Assembly (NCBI RefSeq): GCF_038051925.1
Contig: NZ_CP150634.1
Span: forward strand, 930,001 to 994,000
DNA length: 64,000 bases
Reading direction: 5' to 3'
Source of the DNA: Methylotuvimicrobium sp. KM2
GTDB taxonomy: Bacteria; Pseudomonadota; Gammaproteobacteria; Methylococcales; Methylomonadaceae
A program made the translations under genes and the position numbers. Below the pieces are notes generated by a model. The model was not told where the DNA came from and did no database searches. It was given only the letters and a program-made list of their open reading frames with translations. Shown piece by piece: positions 42,990 through 52,087 of the stretch. Every line of letters starts with the position of its first letter. The first letter of the stretch is position 1.

Positions 42990-43760
42990 ATGATGAAAAA
43001 TAATCTCGACTATCGAGCTTCTATGCTAATAGCCATCGCTTTGGTCGCTGTGATCGTGATGTTTTTTTTTCCGGCAATTCCCCAAGATCGGTTTTATCAT
43101 GAGTTTGCCGATCAAAGAGAAGAGCTTGGCATTAAACATTTTTTCAATGTCGTGTCCAACTTGCCTTTTATCTTGGTAGGGGTGCTCGGCGTTAAGACAC
43201 TTTTGTCCGTCGATCGCTCTAAAATCGTCGATGTCATCTTGCCGTCTTATATGCTGTTTTTTAGCGGCGTGGCTTTAGTGGGAATCGGTTCGATTTATTA
43301 TCATCTGGACCCGAATAATCGCACGTTGATTTGGGATAGATTGCCGATGACCTTGTCTTTTATGTCATTTTTTTCGGTGATTGTCGGCGAATATATATCT
43401 GAAGAAGTCGCGTCGAAGTTACTGTATCCGCTACTATTGACCGGGTTGGCTTCCGTTTTTTACTGGGACTATAGCGAGTTGCAAGGCCGTGGCGATTTAC
43501 GTTTATACGGTCTAGTTCAATTCTTGCCGTTACTGTTGCTGCCGTTGATACTGATGCTGTATAAACCCCGTTTTACCCATGGATGGGCCTATTGGATTTT
43601 TTTTGGTTTATATGGTGTCGCGAAGGCTTTTGAGGTCGCGGATAGTCCTGTCTACCATTGGTCATATGGTATTAGTGGGCATACTCTTAAGCATTTACTA
43701 GCGGCCTTAGGATGTTATGTTTTTCTTCGGCAAATCGCAGAAAGGCATCGGTTGTTTTAA
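42990..43760 (+). CDS. Ceramidase-like (CREST family) membrane protein
   Basis: 256 residues from the ATG at 42990 with AAGGA upstream. About seven membrane helices. Conserved polar residues of the alkaline-ceramidase/CREST superfamily: YHEFADQR, NVVSNLPF, GSIYYHLDPNNRTLIWDRLPM and SGHTLKHLLAA, which would bind a metal. In bacteria the substrate is not known. It lies 68 bp after the GGDEF gene and may be co-transcribed. Confidence 0.82.
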   Translation: MMKNNLDYRASMLIAIALVAVIVMFFFPAIPQDRFYHEFADQREELGIKHFFNVVSNLPFILVGVLGVKTLLSVDRSKIVDVILPSYMLFFSGVALVGIGSIYYHLDPNNRTLIWDRLPMTLSFMSFFSVIVGEYISEEVASKLLYPLLLTGLASVFYWDYSELQGRGDLRLYGLVQFLPLLLLPLILMLYKPRFTHGWAYWIFFGLYGVAKAFEVADSPVYHWSYGISGHTLKHLLAALGCYVFLRQIAERHRLF

Positions 43761-43836
43761 TGTAGCGTAGGCTAAGCGCTCTATTGTGGATTGGAATAAA
43801 TTTTTAACTCTTAATTTGGATTTAAGGACCCTATAA

Positions 43837-43996
43837 TATACCTTTCGCACTTCAAATTTCGGCAGTGCCAGAGGAGGCGCCGGGGTGTGCGGCAAAGGCT
43901 TTGCCAGCATGGAGCTGGCATAGAGCCTACAGGGATGTATTCACGGCGTCCTTTGACGGACACCCCGGCGCCGAATTTTGATCTGCGATGGGTATA
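43837..43996. mobile_element. MITE copy D, without nested element
   Basis: 160 bp. Ends TATACCTTTCGCACTTCAAA and, inverted, TATACCCATCGCAGATCAAA. The centre reads GTATTCACGGCG where copies B and E carry the 64-bp insert, so this is the empty form. Confidence 0.85.
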
Positions 43997-44033
43997 GATC
44001 TTCGAATCGAGTTTTTCCGCCAGGTAACCTAAG

Positions 44034-45167
44034 ATGTATAAAAAAATAGCCGTCGTTATTTTCATGCTAACCGGATGTTCCTCAACGGCTCAGCAGCACC
44101 CGCCGTTTCAAAAATCTGCCGATCAGGCGTCCGTTCCGGTTGTCGCCAAACCGGTTGCTAAACCCTTGCGGCCAAAACAAATCGGTCTCTATCGCGCCGC
44201 GTCGGTTTCCGGAGACTATGCGGGATATAGCGATTTGCACCGTTTCATCGATGGCATGGTTCAAAAGCATGGTTTCAGCCGGGATTATTTAAACGGCTTA
44301 TTTTCACAGGCTAAACGAAAACAATGGACCTTGGATTATTTGCATAAATCGGATCAAGCCGCAAAAACGAGTACGAAGCCGGCGCCAGGCGGTTGGACGC
44401 GTTATCGCGCGCAGTTTTTGGACGAACGCCATATCAACAGTGGTGTTTCGTTTTGGATGAAACATGGCGAGACTTTGCGACGCGCGGAGGATAAATACGG
44501 CGTTCCGGCGGAATATATTTTAGGAATTCTCGGCGTTGAAACCTCCTATGGCGGTTATATCGGCAATCACCGTATCATCGATGCGTTGACGACATTAGCA
44601 TTCGACTATAAGCGGCGCGGCGACTATTTTCGCGGCGAACTCGAAAATTTTCTGATCATGGCCGGCAAGGAAGGTTTCGATCCGTCCAAGCCGGTCGGTT
44701 CGTTTGCCGGCGCGATGGGCTTGGGACAGTTTATGCCGACCAGTTTTCTAAAATGGGCTGTCGATTTTAACGGGAATGGGCGCAAGGATTTATGGAATCC
44801 TGAAGATGCTATCGGCAGCGTGGCCAATTATTTCGCGCAACACGGTTGGCAATCGGGGCAACCGGTTGTGACGCCCGCTAAACTGAACGGTGCGCAAGCT
44901 CATACGCTTGAAACCGGTGTCAATCATCAATATACGCTGCCTCAATTCAAGCAAGCAGGAGTGATTCCGGCGCGCTATTGCCAATGCGAGGGGCCGCTGC
45001 ATTTAATATTACTGAGAAAATCTATTGGCGATGATTACTGGATTGGTCATCCCAACTTCTATGTCATAACTCGCTATAACCAAAGTTCTTACTATGCGAT
45101 GGCGGTTCACGATTTGGCGATGGCGATCAAATCGCGTTACCGAAAAACGCAAATGGTTTCCCGATGA
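44034..45167 (+). CDS. mltB: Membrane-bound lytic murein transglycosylase B
   Basis: 377 residues. The lipoprotein signal ends in LTGC, so it is anchored to the outer membrane. The MltB core is complete: ILGVETSYGGYIG with the catalytic Glu near 168, RGDYFRGELENFL, GSFAGAMGLGQFMPTSFLKWAVD, DLWNPEDAIGSVANYF and YWIGHPNFYVITRYN. It cleaves peptidoglycan glycan strands to anhydro-muropeptides. The start ATG is 38 bp after MITE D. Confidence 0.95.
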   Translation: MYKKIAVVIFMLTGCSSTAQQHPPFQKSADQASVPVVAKPVAKPLRPKQIGLYRAASVSGDYAGYSDLHRFIDGMVQKHGFSRDYLNGLFSQAKRKQWTLDYLHKSDQAAKTSTKPAPGGWTRYRAQFLDERHINSGVSFWMKHGETLRRAEDKYGVPAEYILGILGVETSYGGYIGNHRIIDALTTLAFDYKRRGDYFRGELENFLIMAGKEGFDPSKPVGSFAGAMGLGQFMPTSFLKWAVDFNGNGRKDLWNPEDAIGSVANYFAQHGWQSGQPVVTPAKLNGAQAHTLETGVNHQYTLPQFKQAGVIPARYCQCEGPLHLILLRKSIGDDYWIGHPNFYVITRYNQSSYYAMAVHDLAMAIKSRYRKTQMVSR

Positions 45168-45189
45168 TTGGCAAATGAGTCATTAAGCG

Positions 45190-46014
45190 GTGAATAGGCT
45201 GAAATACTGGTTGGTATTGATTGGTGGATTCGGGAGCTTTGTTTGTGGTGCAACCGATGTCGTCCGCGAGGCCGATTACGCCGAACGAATCGCCGCAACT
45301 TTGAATATCGGTGAAATCGTTTGGCTACAAGCGAATGACCGAAAGTTTTTAAGTATCTATACCGAGACCGAATATCCGGATATCAAAGAAGCGGCAATTA
45401 TATTGCACGATAAAGGTGCGCATCCGGATAGAAAGCCATTGATTCATGGGCTTAGAACCGAATTGCCGAAACATCGTTGGTCGACGTTAGCGCTTCAGAT
45501 GCCGTTAAGAGAGCCGTGGGCCGAGGCGGAAGATTATTTTGCTTTGTTTGCCGAGGCGACGGACCGTTTGCGAGCTGCGGTAAATTTTTTGGAGAAAAAG
45601 GAATATGAAAATATCGTGATCGTCGGTCATGGAATGGGGGCATTAATGGCTTTGCAGGCTCAAAATGCTTTGCAAGACGATATTAAAGCATTAGCGATAA
45701 TCGATGTTCCGGTGACTCGTAATATATCCGCTAGAACTATGGAATGGATTAGGGAGGCCGAACTCCCGTTACTCGATCTATTGGTTAGTCGTGAGATGCC
45801 GAATATGGACGTTAGCGCTGCGAAAAGACGTTTGGCGGCAAAAGACAATACGCATTATCGGCAAGTTAGCATTAGCGCTGATGAATCCATGATGGTCAAG
45901 CGGGTATATAGTTGGTTAAGGCGCGCAATTGAAACCTTTGCATCAGCCGAGAATGACGAAGAAACTGCCGAAAAAGAATCTGCTAAAAATGAAGCTGATG
46001 CTCAAACCGATTGA
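45190..46014 (+). CDS. DUF3530 family secreted protein (alpha/beta-hydrolase-like)
   Basis: 274 residues from a GTG. A signal peptide is present (cleavage after VCG or CGA). AAIILHDKGAHPDRKPLIHGLRTELPKHRWSTLALQMPLRE and IVIVGHGMGALMALQAQ follow the DUF3530 plan. GHGMG is a nucleophile-elbow-like loop without Ser (H-G-M-G), so esterase activity is doubtful. It is 22 bp downstream of mltB, probably in one operon. Confidence 0.85.
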   Translation: MNRLKYWLVLIGGFGSFVCGATDVVREADYAERIAATLNIGEIVWLQANDRKFLSIYTETEYPDIKEAAIILHDKGAHPDRKPLIHGLRTELPKHRWSTLALQMPLREPWAEAEDYFALFAEATDRLRAAVNFLEKKEYENIVIVGHGMGALMALQAQNALQDDIKALAIIDVPVTRNISARTMEWIREAELPLLDLLVSREMPNMDVSAAKRRLAAKDNTHYRQVSISADESMMVKRVYSWLRRAIETFASAENDEETAEKESAKNEADAQTD

Positions 46015-46173
46015 ACCGCTTGGCAGGCCGTCCATGGCCGTGGATACCTGGTTTCACAGGCATGTGGGAAGGGTTTGAAAGTTTAAAGTTAAGCGCTTCG
46101 AACCGGTCGATTAGCCAAAAAACCGATGTTTTCGGTAAAGGCCGGCTTGTTGCGCCATAGGCCAAACAAAAAG

Positions 46174-46290
46174 CTACATTAATTGAATGGCGACCAATAC
46201 AGTGACGGAAACAAGCTGTAACACTACCATCTTGATCGAACCGCTTCGGTCTTCACTTTTTGTCATTTGTCGAACGGCAACTTTTTTCAT
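46174..46290 (-). CDS. Small membrane protein (38 aa)
   Basis: ATG at 46290 with AAGGGG 8 bp upstream. MKKVAVRQMTKSEDRSGSIK is basic and polar, then a single hydrophobic helix MVVLQLVSVTVLVAIQLM runs to the stop. The good ribosome binding site and the amphipathic plan support translation. No homologue known to me. 46291-46601 holds no gene. Confidence 0.5.
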   Translation of the reverse strand: MKKVAVRQMTKSEDRSGSIKMVVLQLVSVTVLVAIQLM

Positions 46291-46601
46291 GATAATCCCC
46301 TTGAATAAGAGTAAATCGAAAATAACATGACCCTTTGAAAAGGAATCCAGAACAGATTACCTCGTAATCCCACAATTCCAAATTCAATTTAAATTAAGCA
46401 ATATTGCTGCCAGTTTTATAAAGGAAGCGTTGAGGCGAGCGCCAAAGCACTATATTCGGCGTTATGCCGGGAATGAGGGGGGCTATTGTAACGGCCTAAT
46501 TGCAAATTGATTGGGAATGCCGAGTATATGAGTCGGTCCAACGGGCTATTTTTGCACTATTATAGTGCGTTACACCCGTCGTGAATCAAAATTTGGATAA
46601 T

Positions 46602-46818
46602 TATACCCATCGCAGATCAAAATTCGGCGCCGGGGTGTCCGTCAAAGGACGCCGTAAACCCAGCACCTAAATCCAGCACCTAAATTCCATAGCCTATTGG
46701 CCATGATTGATTACATAGATAATTTAGGTGCTGGGTAAATACATCCCTGTAGGCTCTATGCCAGCATGGAGCTGGCGCCTCCTCAGGCACTGCCGAAATT
46801 TGAAGTGCGAAAGGTATA
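46602..46818. mobile_element. MITE copy E with nested palindromic insert
   Basis: It is in inverse orientation to copy B: starts TATACCCATCGCAGATCAAA and ends, inverted, TATACCTTTCGCACTTCAAA. The inner palindrome (46659-46735) has a partial repeat of CAGCACCTAAAT at its left arm. Confidence 0.8.
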
Positions 46819-46927
46819 TTCACGCATCTATCATTCCCATGCTCATCCGACGGGGTGGAAACCCACATGCATCAAGCTAAAAACGGCCACACCACGTCTG
46901 CTCTTTCTAAAGTTGCTATTAAAGCGC

Positions 46928-47009
46928 GTAGCCCGTATGCAGCGAAGCGGAATACGGGAATGACGTGGCTCCGAGCTTCCCGGATTGCGCTATGCTCCAT
47001 CCGGGCTAC
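46928..47009. repeat. GTAGCCCG-type intergenic palindrome
   Basis: GTAGCCCGTATGC...GAATACGGGAA and CCCGGATTGCGC...CCATCCGGGCTAC form two linked hairpins within one 82-bp unit. This type is widespread between genes in proteobacteria. The rest of 46819-47360 shows no gene I can support. Confidence 0.55.
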
Positions 47010-47360
47010 GCTGTTTAGACTCCCTCAACAAAGCTCATAGTTCCAGGACGTTATTTATCACGAAATCCTTAGCTTGATGCGTATGGGTGGAAACCCATCA
47101 TGGCTGAAAATGTTGCAGACGCCGTTTAGAAACCTCGTTCGGCGAGGAGGGGGGATACGCCAATTTAACCCTCGATTGCCGCGTAAGATATATAAGGGCT
47201 GGTTGAGTTTTCCAAGCGACTCATCCAACAAGAACGAGGCAGGGAGGGTTGCCGTCCATGGCGTTGCGTCCGTGATAATCGTTATCAGGCGCCTAAGCTA
47301 CATCAGTTCAAATCGGTTGATGTGTTGGGCTTCGGCGTCGATGTATCGGTATTTGAAGCA

Positions 47361-48473
47361 TTAATTCCAAAATCTTGGAATCGGCAGGTTATTGTCAATG
47401 TCTTGCGATGAAGGCTCAATCAGTACGTCATAACCTTGATCGCATGCTTCTGGTAATGGGTTGGCTGTTAAATTACGCTGGACGGTCAGTGTTGGTGCCT
47501 CTCCGAGGCCGTGAACGGTGTTGTCATTAAAGCGTGCTGTCGTGTTCGGAATCCAAAGATTAGCCGTTCCCGGTTGTGGCGGGAATGCGTTGCGTTTGCA
47601 GATCTCGGCCACGGCCAACCGAATGAGGAGATTTTTAGCGCACGATTCCGGTTTAAACTGAATGCGTCCCAGACGAAAAGGGATCACGCCTTCCAAGCCT
47701 GGAGCGATTCGGGTTCTGATATGATTGAAGCCGATGACATTGTCATTGGCATCCGTTTTTTCGCTTTGTCTGGCCAAGAGGCTGTTGCTTTGAATGAGTT
47801 GCGGTAAATTTGCCAGGCTGTTAACGGTCAATTCATTGCCTAACGTTAGGTTTTCCTCCGTATCGATGCGAGTCACGATAGAGTTTGGTTCTTGCGTCGG
47901 AAATAAGACGCTATGCCCCATGACGCGGGTGTTGCCGGTTCCGCCTTGACAGCTGTCGTGTACCGCAATGCCGCCGTAGAAGTTTTCGCCTTCGTTCACA
48001 ATGGACTCGGTCAATAATCCAAGAGAGAGGCTCAGATCGGGAGTTGTGTCTCCTCCATTTAAAGGGCTGTTGGTTTTTACGGTCGAGCGTGAAGTCTCCG
48101 TATGATCGGTTTCATTTTGGCAATGGTATTCAAGCGCGAAGAGGGAAGTGCCGGCGTCGAATTTTCTAATGCTTACCGTATAAGCGCCGCCGCCGCCCGG
48201 AATGGCAATCATCGGGCTAAAGCCGCTTGCAGGGGTGCTTGTTTCGTTCGAAAGACCGTCTTTTTCTATGTGTAGGGCCAAGGTTGGTCCGAATACCGCG
48301 CGTAGCCGCGCCTCCATGCGGGTGGAGTTGTTTGCGCAGGTGACGGTATAGACGTTCTCTATTCCGGCTGGGTTTTCAAGGTTGTCGGTAAGGTCATGAG
48401 CCCATGTCATATTGCCGACTAAGTAGGCGGTCAAAATAGCGGTTTTGACAAAAAAAACAGATTTTACATACAT
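47361..48473 (-). CDS. Secreted protein of a paralogous pair, predicted N-terminal histidine
   Basis: 370 residues from the ATG at 48473 (AGAGGT upstream). The signal peptide should be cleaved at TWA, leaving His as the first residue (HDLTDN). The C-terminal 230 residues (GGIAVHDSCQGGTGNTRVMGHSVLFPT, LPQLIQSNSLLARQSEKTDANDNVIGF, CAKNLLIRLAVAEICKRNAFPPQPGTANLWIP) are clearly related to the protein at 48795. The N-terminal 140 residues are extra. No named family known to me. Copper binding by a histidine brace is a hypothesis only. Confidence 0.6.
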   Translation of the reverse strand: MYVKSVFFVKTAILTAYLVGNMTWAHDLTDNLENPAGIENVYTVTCANNSTRMEARLRAVFGPTLALHIEKDGLSNETSTPASGFSPMIAIPGGGGAYTVSIRKFDAGTSLFALEYHCQNETDHTETSRSTVKTNSPLNGGDTTPDLSLSLGLLTESIVNEGENFYGGIAVHDSCQGGTGNTRVMGHSVLFPTQEPNSIVTRIDTEENLTLGNELTVNSLANLPQLIQSNSLLARQSEKTDANDNVIGFNHIRTRIAPGLEGVIPFRLGRIQFKPESCAKNLLIRLAVAEICKRNAFPPQPGTANLWIPNTTARFNDNTVHGLGEAPTLTVQRNLTANPLPEACDQGYDVLIEPSSQDIDNNLPIPRFWN

Positions 48474-48715
48474 GATAATCAATACCTCTGTTTGTTTGAT
48501 GAATAAATGAGTGAAGGTTGGAGTGAAAAATCCGTCATTTTAGTGCTTGCGAGAATGATTCGGTAGTGCCGCGCGGATTTTTTACCGAGCAGAAAGTAAG
48601 GGGCTGAGTGTCCGCAAAAACTCAAGGTCGATGGTCTTGGTTCGGTTTATGCTTTGTTCATTGTTTATTCGTGATGATAAAGTGCGATTCTCGATGAAAT
48701 GTCTTAGGTTTTTGA

Positions 48716-48756
48716 GAAAAAAGTAAGCCACAAACACTCTAAGGGTGTTTGTGGCT
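48716..48756 (-). terminator. Rho-independent terminator
   Basis: AGCCACAAACAC (48726-48737) pairs perfectly with GTGTTTGTGGCT (48745-48756), 12 bp with a 7-base loop. Read on the minus strand it is followed by TACTTTTTT. It closes the gene ending at 48795. 48474-48715 has no gene. Confidence 0.85.
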
Positions 48757-48794
48757 GTGCTATTTCTAGGCCCAGCTTATGCGTATGTTACTGG

Positions 48795-49544
48795 TTATCT
48801 GCCCCATCTTCTTTGTATAGGCAAATTGGCGTCGACGTCTTGATCTGACGGCCACATAACCACGGTTTCGCCTTCCGCGCAATTAGGGTTGTTAATCGTT
48901 AGTGTCGCAGGCGCGCCGCTCCGAGGAGTCGGTGTGGCATTATTCATTTCTGTAGTGAATTTAGGGGTTGTATTCGGTATCCATGTGTTTGCCGTTCCTT
49001 CGACAGGAGGGAATTTGTTTCTGCAAATATCGGCGATCGCGACTTTTATTTGCAGTCTTTGTATACAAGCTGGTCCGACTATGCCCGTGGTGTCTTCTTT
49101 GAAGCTAATGCCGCCTGTGCGGAAGGGTACTAAACCATGTAAACTAGGGTCGAGTTTGCCGTTGATGCTTTCGAATCCGATCACGTCTCCATTGGCGTTT
49201 GTTTTTTCGCTTTGACGCTTGAATATATTGTTATTCTGAATCAGCTGCGGCCAGTTGGTCAAGGTCGATATGTTCGTGAAATCTTCCAAGTTGATATCGA
49301 CTGGTGCGTCGTCAACGGTAAAATAGGGGGTGACTGTAGGAAACACCACGCTTTGTGCGGTGACTGGTATTTTCCTTCCGTTGGCGAGTGTGCAGGTGTG
49401 ACCGATGACGATATTGTTATAAGTGGTGCCCGTGTCGTTGATCTGGTTTTGGATTCCGGTGTGAGCGTATGCGGTTGTGGTCAATCCGCAAAACGCTAGG
49501 CTTAGGCCGGCAAAGAGTGCTTTTCTTATGGTGATGTTTGGCAT
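48795..49544 (-). CDS. Secreted protein of a paralogous pair, predicted N-terminal histidine
   Basis: 249 residues. The signal peptide ends TTTAYA and leaves HTGIQNQ as mature start. NNIVIGHTCTLANGRKIPVTAQSVVFPT, NWPQLIQNNNIFKRQSEKTNANGDVIGF, CIQRLQIKVAIADICRNKFPPVEGTANTWIP and the end PSDQDVDANLPIQRRWGR match the protein at 47361. Three or four cysteines are conserved between the two. It has its own terminator, so the genes are separately transcribed. Function unknown. Confidence 0.65.
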   Translation of the reverse strand: MPNITIRKALFAGLSLAFCGLTTTAYAHTGIQNQINDTGTTYNNIVIGHTCTLANGRKIPVTAQSVVFPTVTPYFTVDDAPVDINLEDFTNISTLTNWPQLIQNNNIFKRQSEKTNANGDVIGFESINGKLDPSLHGLVPFRTGGISFKEDTTGIVGPACIQRLQIKVAIADICRNKFPPVEGTANTWIPNTTPKFTTEMNNATPTPRSGAPATLTINNPNCAEGETVVMWPSDQDVDANLPIQRRWGR

Positions 49545-50583
49545 TTCTTTCCTCTAGTTGATTAATTGAGAGATATTATTTTCATTTCAGCTTTCTCGAC
49601 GAGAAAGATGGGTTTGAATTAGAGTATAAGCAACAATCATGCCAAAAATAAATAATAATTGAATATTCTACTGATAGGCTCAGTTTTTTTATTGAGAAAA
49701 TGCCTGCTTTTTAATTAAACTATGTTATATGACATAAAATTAACACGCATTTACTTACGGTATTAAGTCGTCAACCTAAATTCGGTTGTCAATTCACAAG
49801 ATCACGAAAGTAATCATGGGTCTACCTGAATTTTTTGAATCACACATTAGGTAAGTCACTTGGATAATATAACTAATTGAATATTAATGTAAATCTCGTG
49901 TCTGTCGTGCGCAAATGTTTTTTATAGGGTCAAGGTGACTCGGTTGTAACCGAACTGCACCGGCTAGCGCCAAGTCTCCATGTTGATCGTAGAACGTTTA
50001 TCCTAGAAAAAGCATTTCACCATGAAGATCATGAAGAATAGAAAGTTAATTCAATAACTTATTACGCGTATGAATCAAGCTTTCGCTCACCAAAAAGGTT
50101 AGCGAGAAGATTTAGGTAATTTCTTGAAATCCTTCATGAACTTCATGTTCTTCATGGTTTAACTGCCGAATTTAAGTTTATGGTTAATTGTAGATAAAGC
50201 AACAAAATCATGGTATTAGTTTTCATGGTGAGTTGATGGTGGGCTATTTTTGCGATTATTTGTTAGATTTATCGGTATCTTTTGAGCCGGCCGGAGGAAG
50301 GCGGCGGGTTTTAGGAGGGAGTTCGGTTGTTTTTTGTTGTCTTGGATTATCGGTAATGTCGCGTGGTGCTTAGGGTACTCGCTAGCGGGCCTCGTTTTCG
50401 ATGTTGCGCGGAGAGTGGGTGCGTGCAATTAAACTGTGTTATTTAACTCATGCTGTGTGTGATATCCCGCATTTTTTAAAGATTGCTCATGCTGCGAAGG
50501 TAAGAATGTCGGCAGTCACCCTCCATGGCCTTTATTAAGGCCAGCTACTCCCTTTATACTCAAAAAATGGTTAACTTTATGAA
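49545..50583. other. 1-kb stretch without a recognisable gene
   Basis: A+T-rich before 49900. Between 50015 and 50162 GAAGATCATGAAGAA and TTCATGTTCTTCATGG form an imperfect inverted repeat. Short open frames show no ribosome binding sites or family features. Nothing further is supported. Confidence 0.4.
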
Positions 50584-50682
50584 GGTATGGGGTGTGGCTA
50601 GCGAGGATGTCGGCAGCAGGGAGCTGCCGCCAAGCCCCCATGGATGGGTTTACGGCGTTTCTCGATAGACACATCCCATACC
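50584..50682. repeat. Second inverted-repeat family, copy 2
   Basis: GGTATGGGGTGTG at the left and CACATCCCATACC at the right enclose the same centre as 40353-40517 (GGATGTCGGCAGCAGGGAGC). Confidence 0.65.
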
Positions 50683-50854
50683 TTTTATTCTTAGACGGTT
50701 TTTTAATCAAAAGGGAGTAGTTTTTAAGTATATAAGGGAGTAATCAAGCCGAGTTCAGTGTAGAGTTTAAATATAACAAACAAATGACAATGGTGCGGGT
50801 AAAATGGTCCTGTTATTGCATGTTTCATTGTTTGGTATTGACTCAAAAATGGAC

Positions 50855-51125
50855 TATACCTTTCGCACTTCAAATTTCGGCAGTGCCAGAGGAGGCGCCT
50901 GGGTGTCCGGTCCCTCACCTAAAGCTAGCCCAGCCTTAACATTGCGCGTCAATAGGTTATTGAATAAGATGTGATAATTAATTTTATGGTACTACAAAGT
51001 TAAATTTGGCATGATTTTTAATTATTATATTTCAATAGCATAGGCGGTAGGTACTACACTTGTTAAAGCTGGGCTAGGTGAGGGACCGGACACCCTGGCG
51101 CCGAATTTTAGCTACGGCGGGTATA
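50855..51125. mobile_element. MITE copy F with a different nested palindrome
   Basis: The ends fit the family (TATACCTTTCGCACTTCAAA left). Inside are long inverse arms: GTCCCTCACCTA...AGCCCAGC and GCTGGGCTAGGTGAGGGAC, enclosing an A+T-rich core of about 110 bp. The 64-bp insert of copies B and E is absent. Confidence 0.75.
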
Positions 51126-51222
51126 CATCCATACATAAATTTTAAAACTTGAAATGCGATGACTATAGTTCAGTATAAAAACACAAAACTGAAAACTTGT
51201 TCCCATAACTAACGAATAAATA

Positions 51223-51726
51223 ATGTCTCGTAAAAAATTGATAGCATTGGCAGCCGGTTTTTCTTCGCTGGTTTTTTTTAATTCTGCTAATGCCGACTTA
51301 ACTGGCCAACCGGCCCCGCAATGTCAATTGGCGGCAATGCAAGGTAACCCGCCAATTTCCTGGCAGGAGCTTGAAGGAAAAGTCGTATATCTCGATTTTT
51401 GGGCTTCTTGGTGTGTTCCTTGTCGGCAATCGTTTCCTTTCATGTCGCAAATGCAACGCGAACTCAAAGATCAAGGCCTTGAGGTGGTTGCTGTCAATCT
51501 CGACGAGGATTTGCAAGATGCCAAGGATTTTTTGGCGCAAAATCCTGCGCAATTTTCAGTTGTCGACGACGTTAATCAGCAGTGTGCTCAACAGTATGCT
51601 GTCAAAGCTATGCCGTCTTCTTATCTAATCGACCGGAACGGTATCGTTAGAAAAGTGCATCTTGGATTTCGCTCCGGTGAGGCTTTAGAGTTTAGAAAGG
51701 CGGTCGAACAGGTTTTGATGGAATAA
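51223..51726 (+). CDS. TlpA-like secreted thioredoxin-fold protein
   Basis: 167 residues with a signal peptide (cleavage after ANA). The redox motif is in LDFWASWCVPCRQSFPFM, and AMPSSYLIDRNG carries the cis-proline. It is a periplasmic thiol reductase or oxidase. It is first in a cluster with DUF4266, DUF3570 and ApbE genes, a grouping I have seen in other proteobacteria, and may serve disulphide handling of the Cys-rich DUF4266 tail. Confidence 0.9.
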   Translation: MSRKKLIALAAGFSSLVFFNSANADLTGQPAPQCQLAAMQGNPPISWQELEGKVVYLDFWASWCVPCRQSFPFMSQMQRELKDQGLEVVAVNLDEDLQDAKDFLAQNPAQFSVVDDVNQQCAQQYAVKAMPSSYLIDRNGIVRKVHLGFRSGEALEFRKAVEQVLME

Positions 51727-51744
51727 GCGCTTAGGATTGGAGCA

Positions 51745-51839
51745 TATATCCTCCGTAGATCAAGATTTGGCACCGGGGTCCTCAGCAAAGGCTCTGCTCC
51801 TCTGTAGGTCAATGCCGGAGTTTGAGTGCGATGGGTATA
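51745..51839. mobile_element. MITE copy G (short, diverged)
   Basis: About 95 bp between the thioredoxin and DUF4266 genes, starting TATATCCTCCGTAGATCAAG and ending GAGTGCGATGGGTATA. The inner part is reduced. Confidence 0.65.
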
Positions 51840-51862
51840 AAAAATAATAAGAACACTAAATC

Positions 51863-52087
51863 ATGAATGTATTGACTAAATTAATACCTTGGTATTTTTT
51901 CATATGGGGTTTCGCATTGCAGGGCTGTGCGACGGTCGAGCCGTGGGAGCGAGGCACTCTGGCCAAGCCGCAAATGGCATTGGATCGCCATCCGTTGCTA
52001 AACGATTTGCGCGGACACAATTACGGTAGCCGCGAAGCGGCAGGAGCGGGTAGTTCTGCAACTGGAGGCGGTTGTGGCTGTTATTGA
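51863..52087 (+). CDS. DUF4266 lipoprotein
   Basis: 74 residues. The signal ends LQGCAT, so Cys is lipidated. The mature part has VEPWERGTLAKPQMALDRHPL, a DUF4266 signature, and ends in GGGCGCY. The C-terminal double cysteine could bind metal or be a redox or flavin partner. It overlaps the DUF3570 gene by 14 bp, so the two are coupled. Confidence 0.9.
   Translation: MNVLTKLIPWYFFIWGFALQGCATVEPWERGTLAKPQMALDRHPLLNDLRGHNYGSREAAGAGSSATGGGCGCY

Noticed and set aside
45588..45660. Catalytic serine hydrolase assignment for the DUF3530 gene
   Set aside because: The elbow reads GHGMG without serine, so only family membership is claimed.
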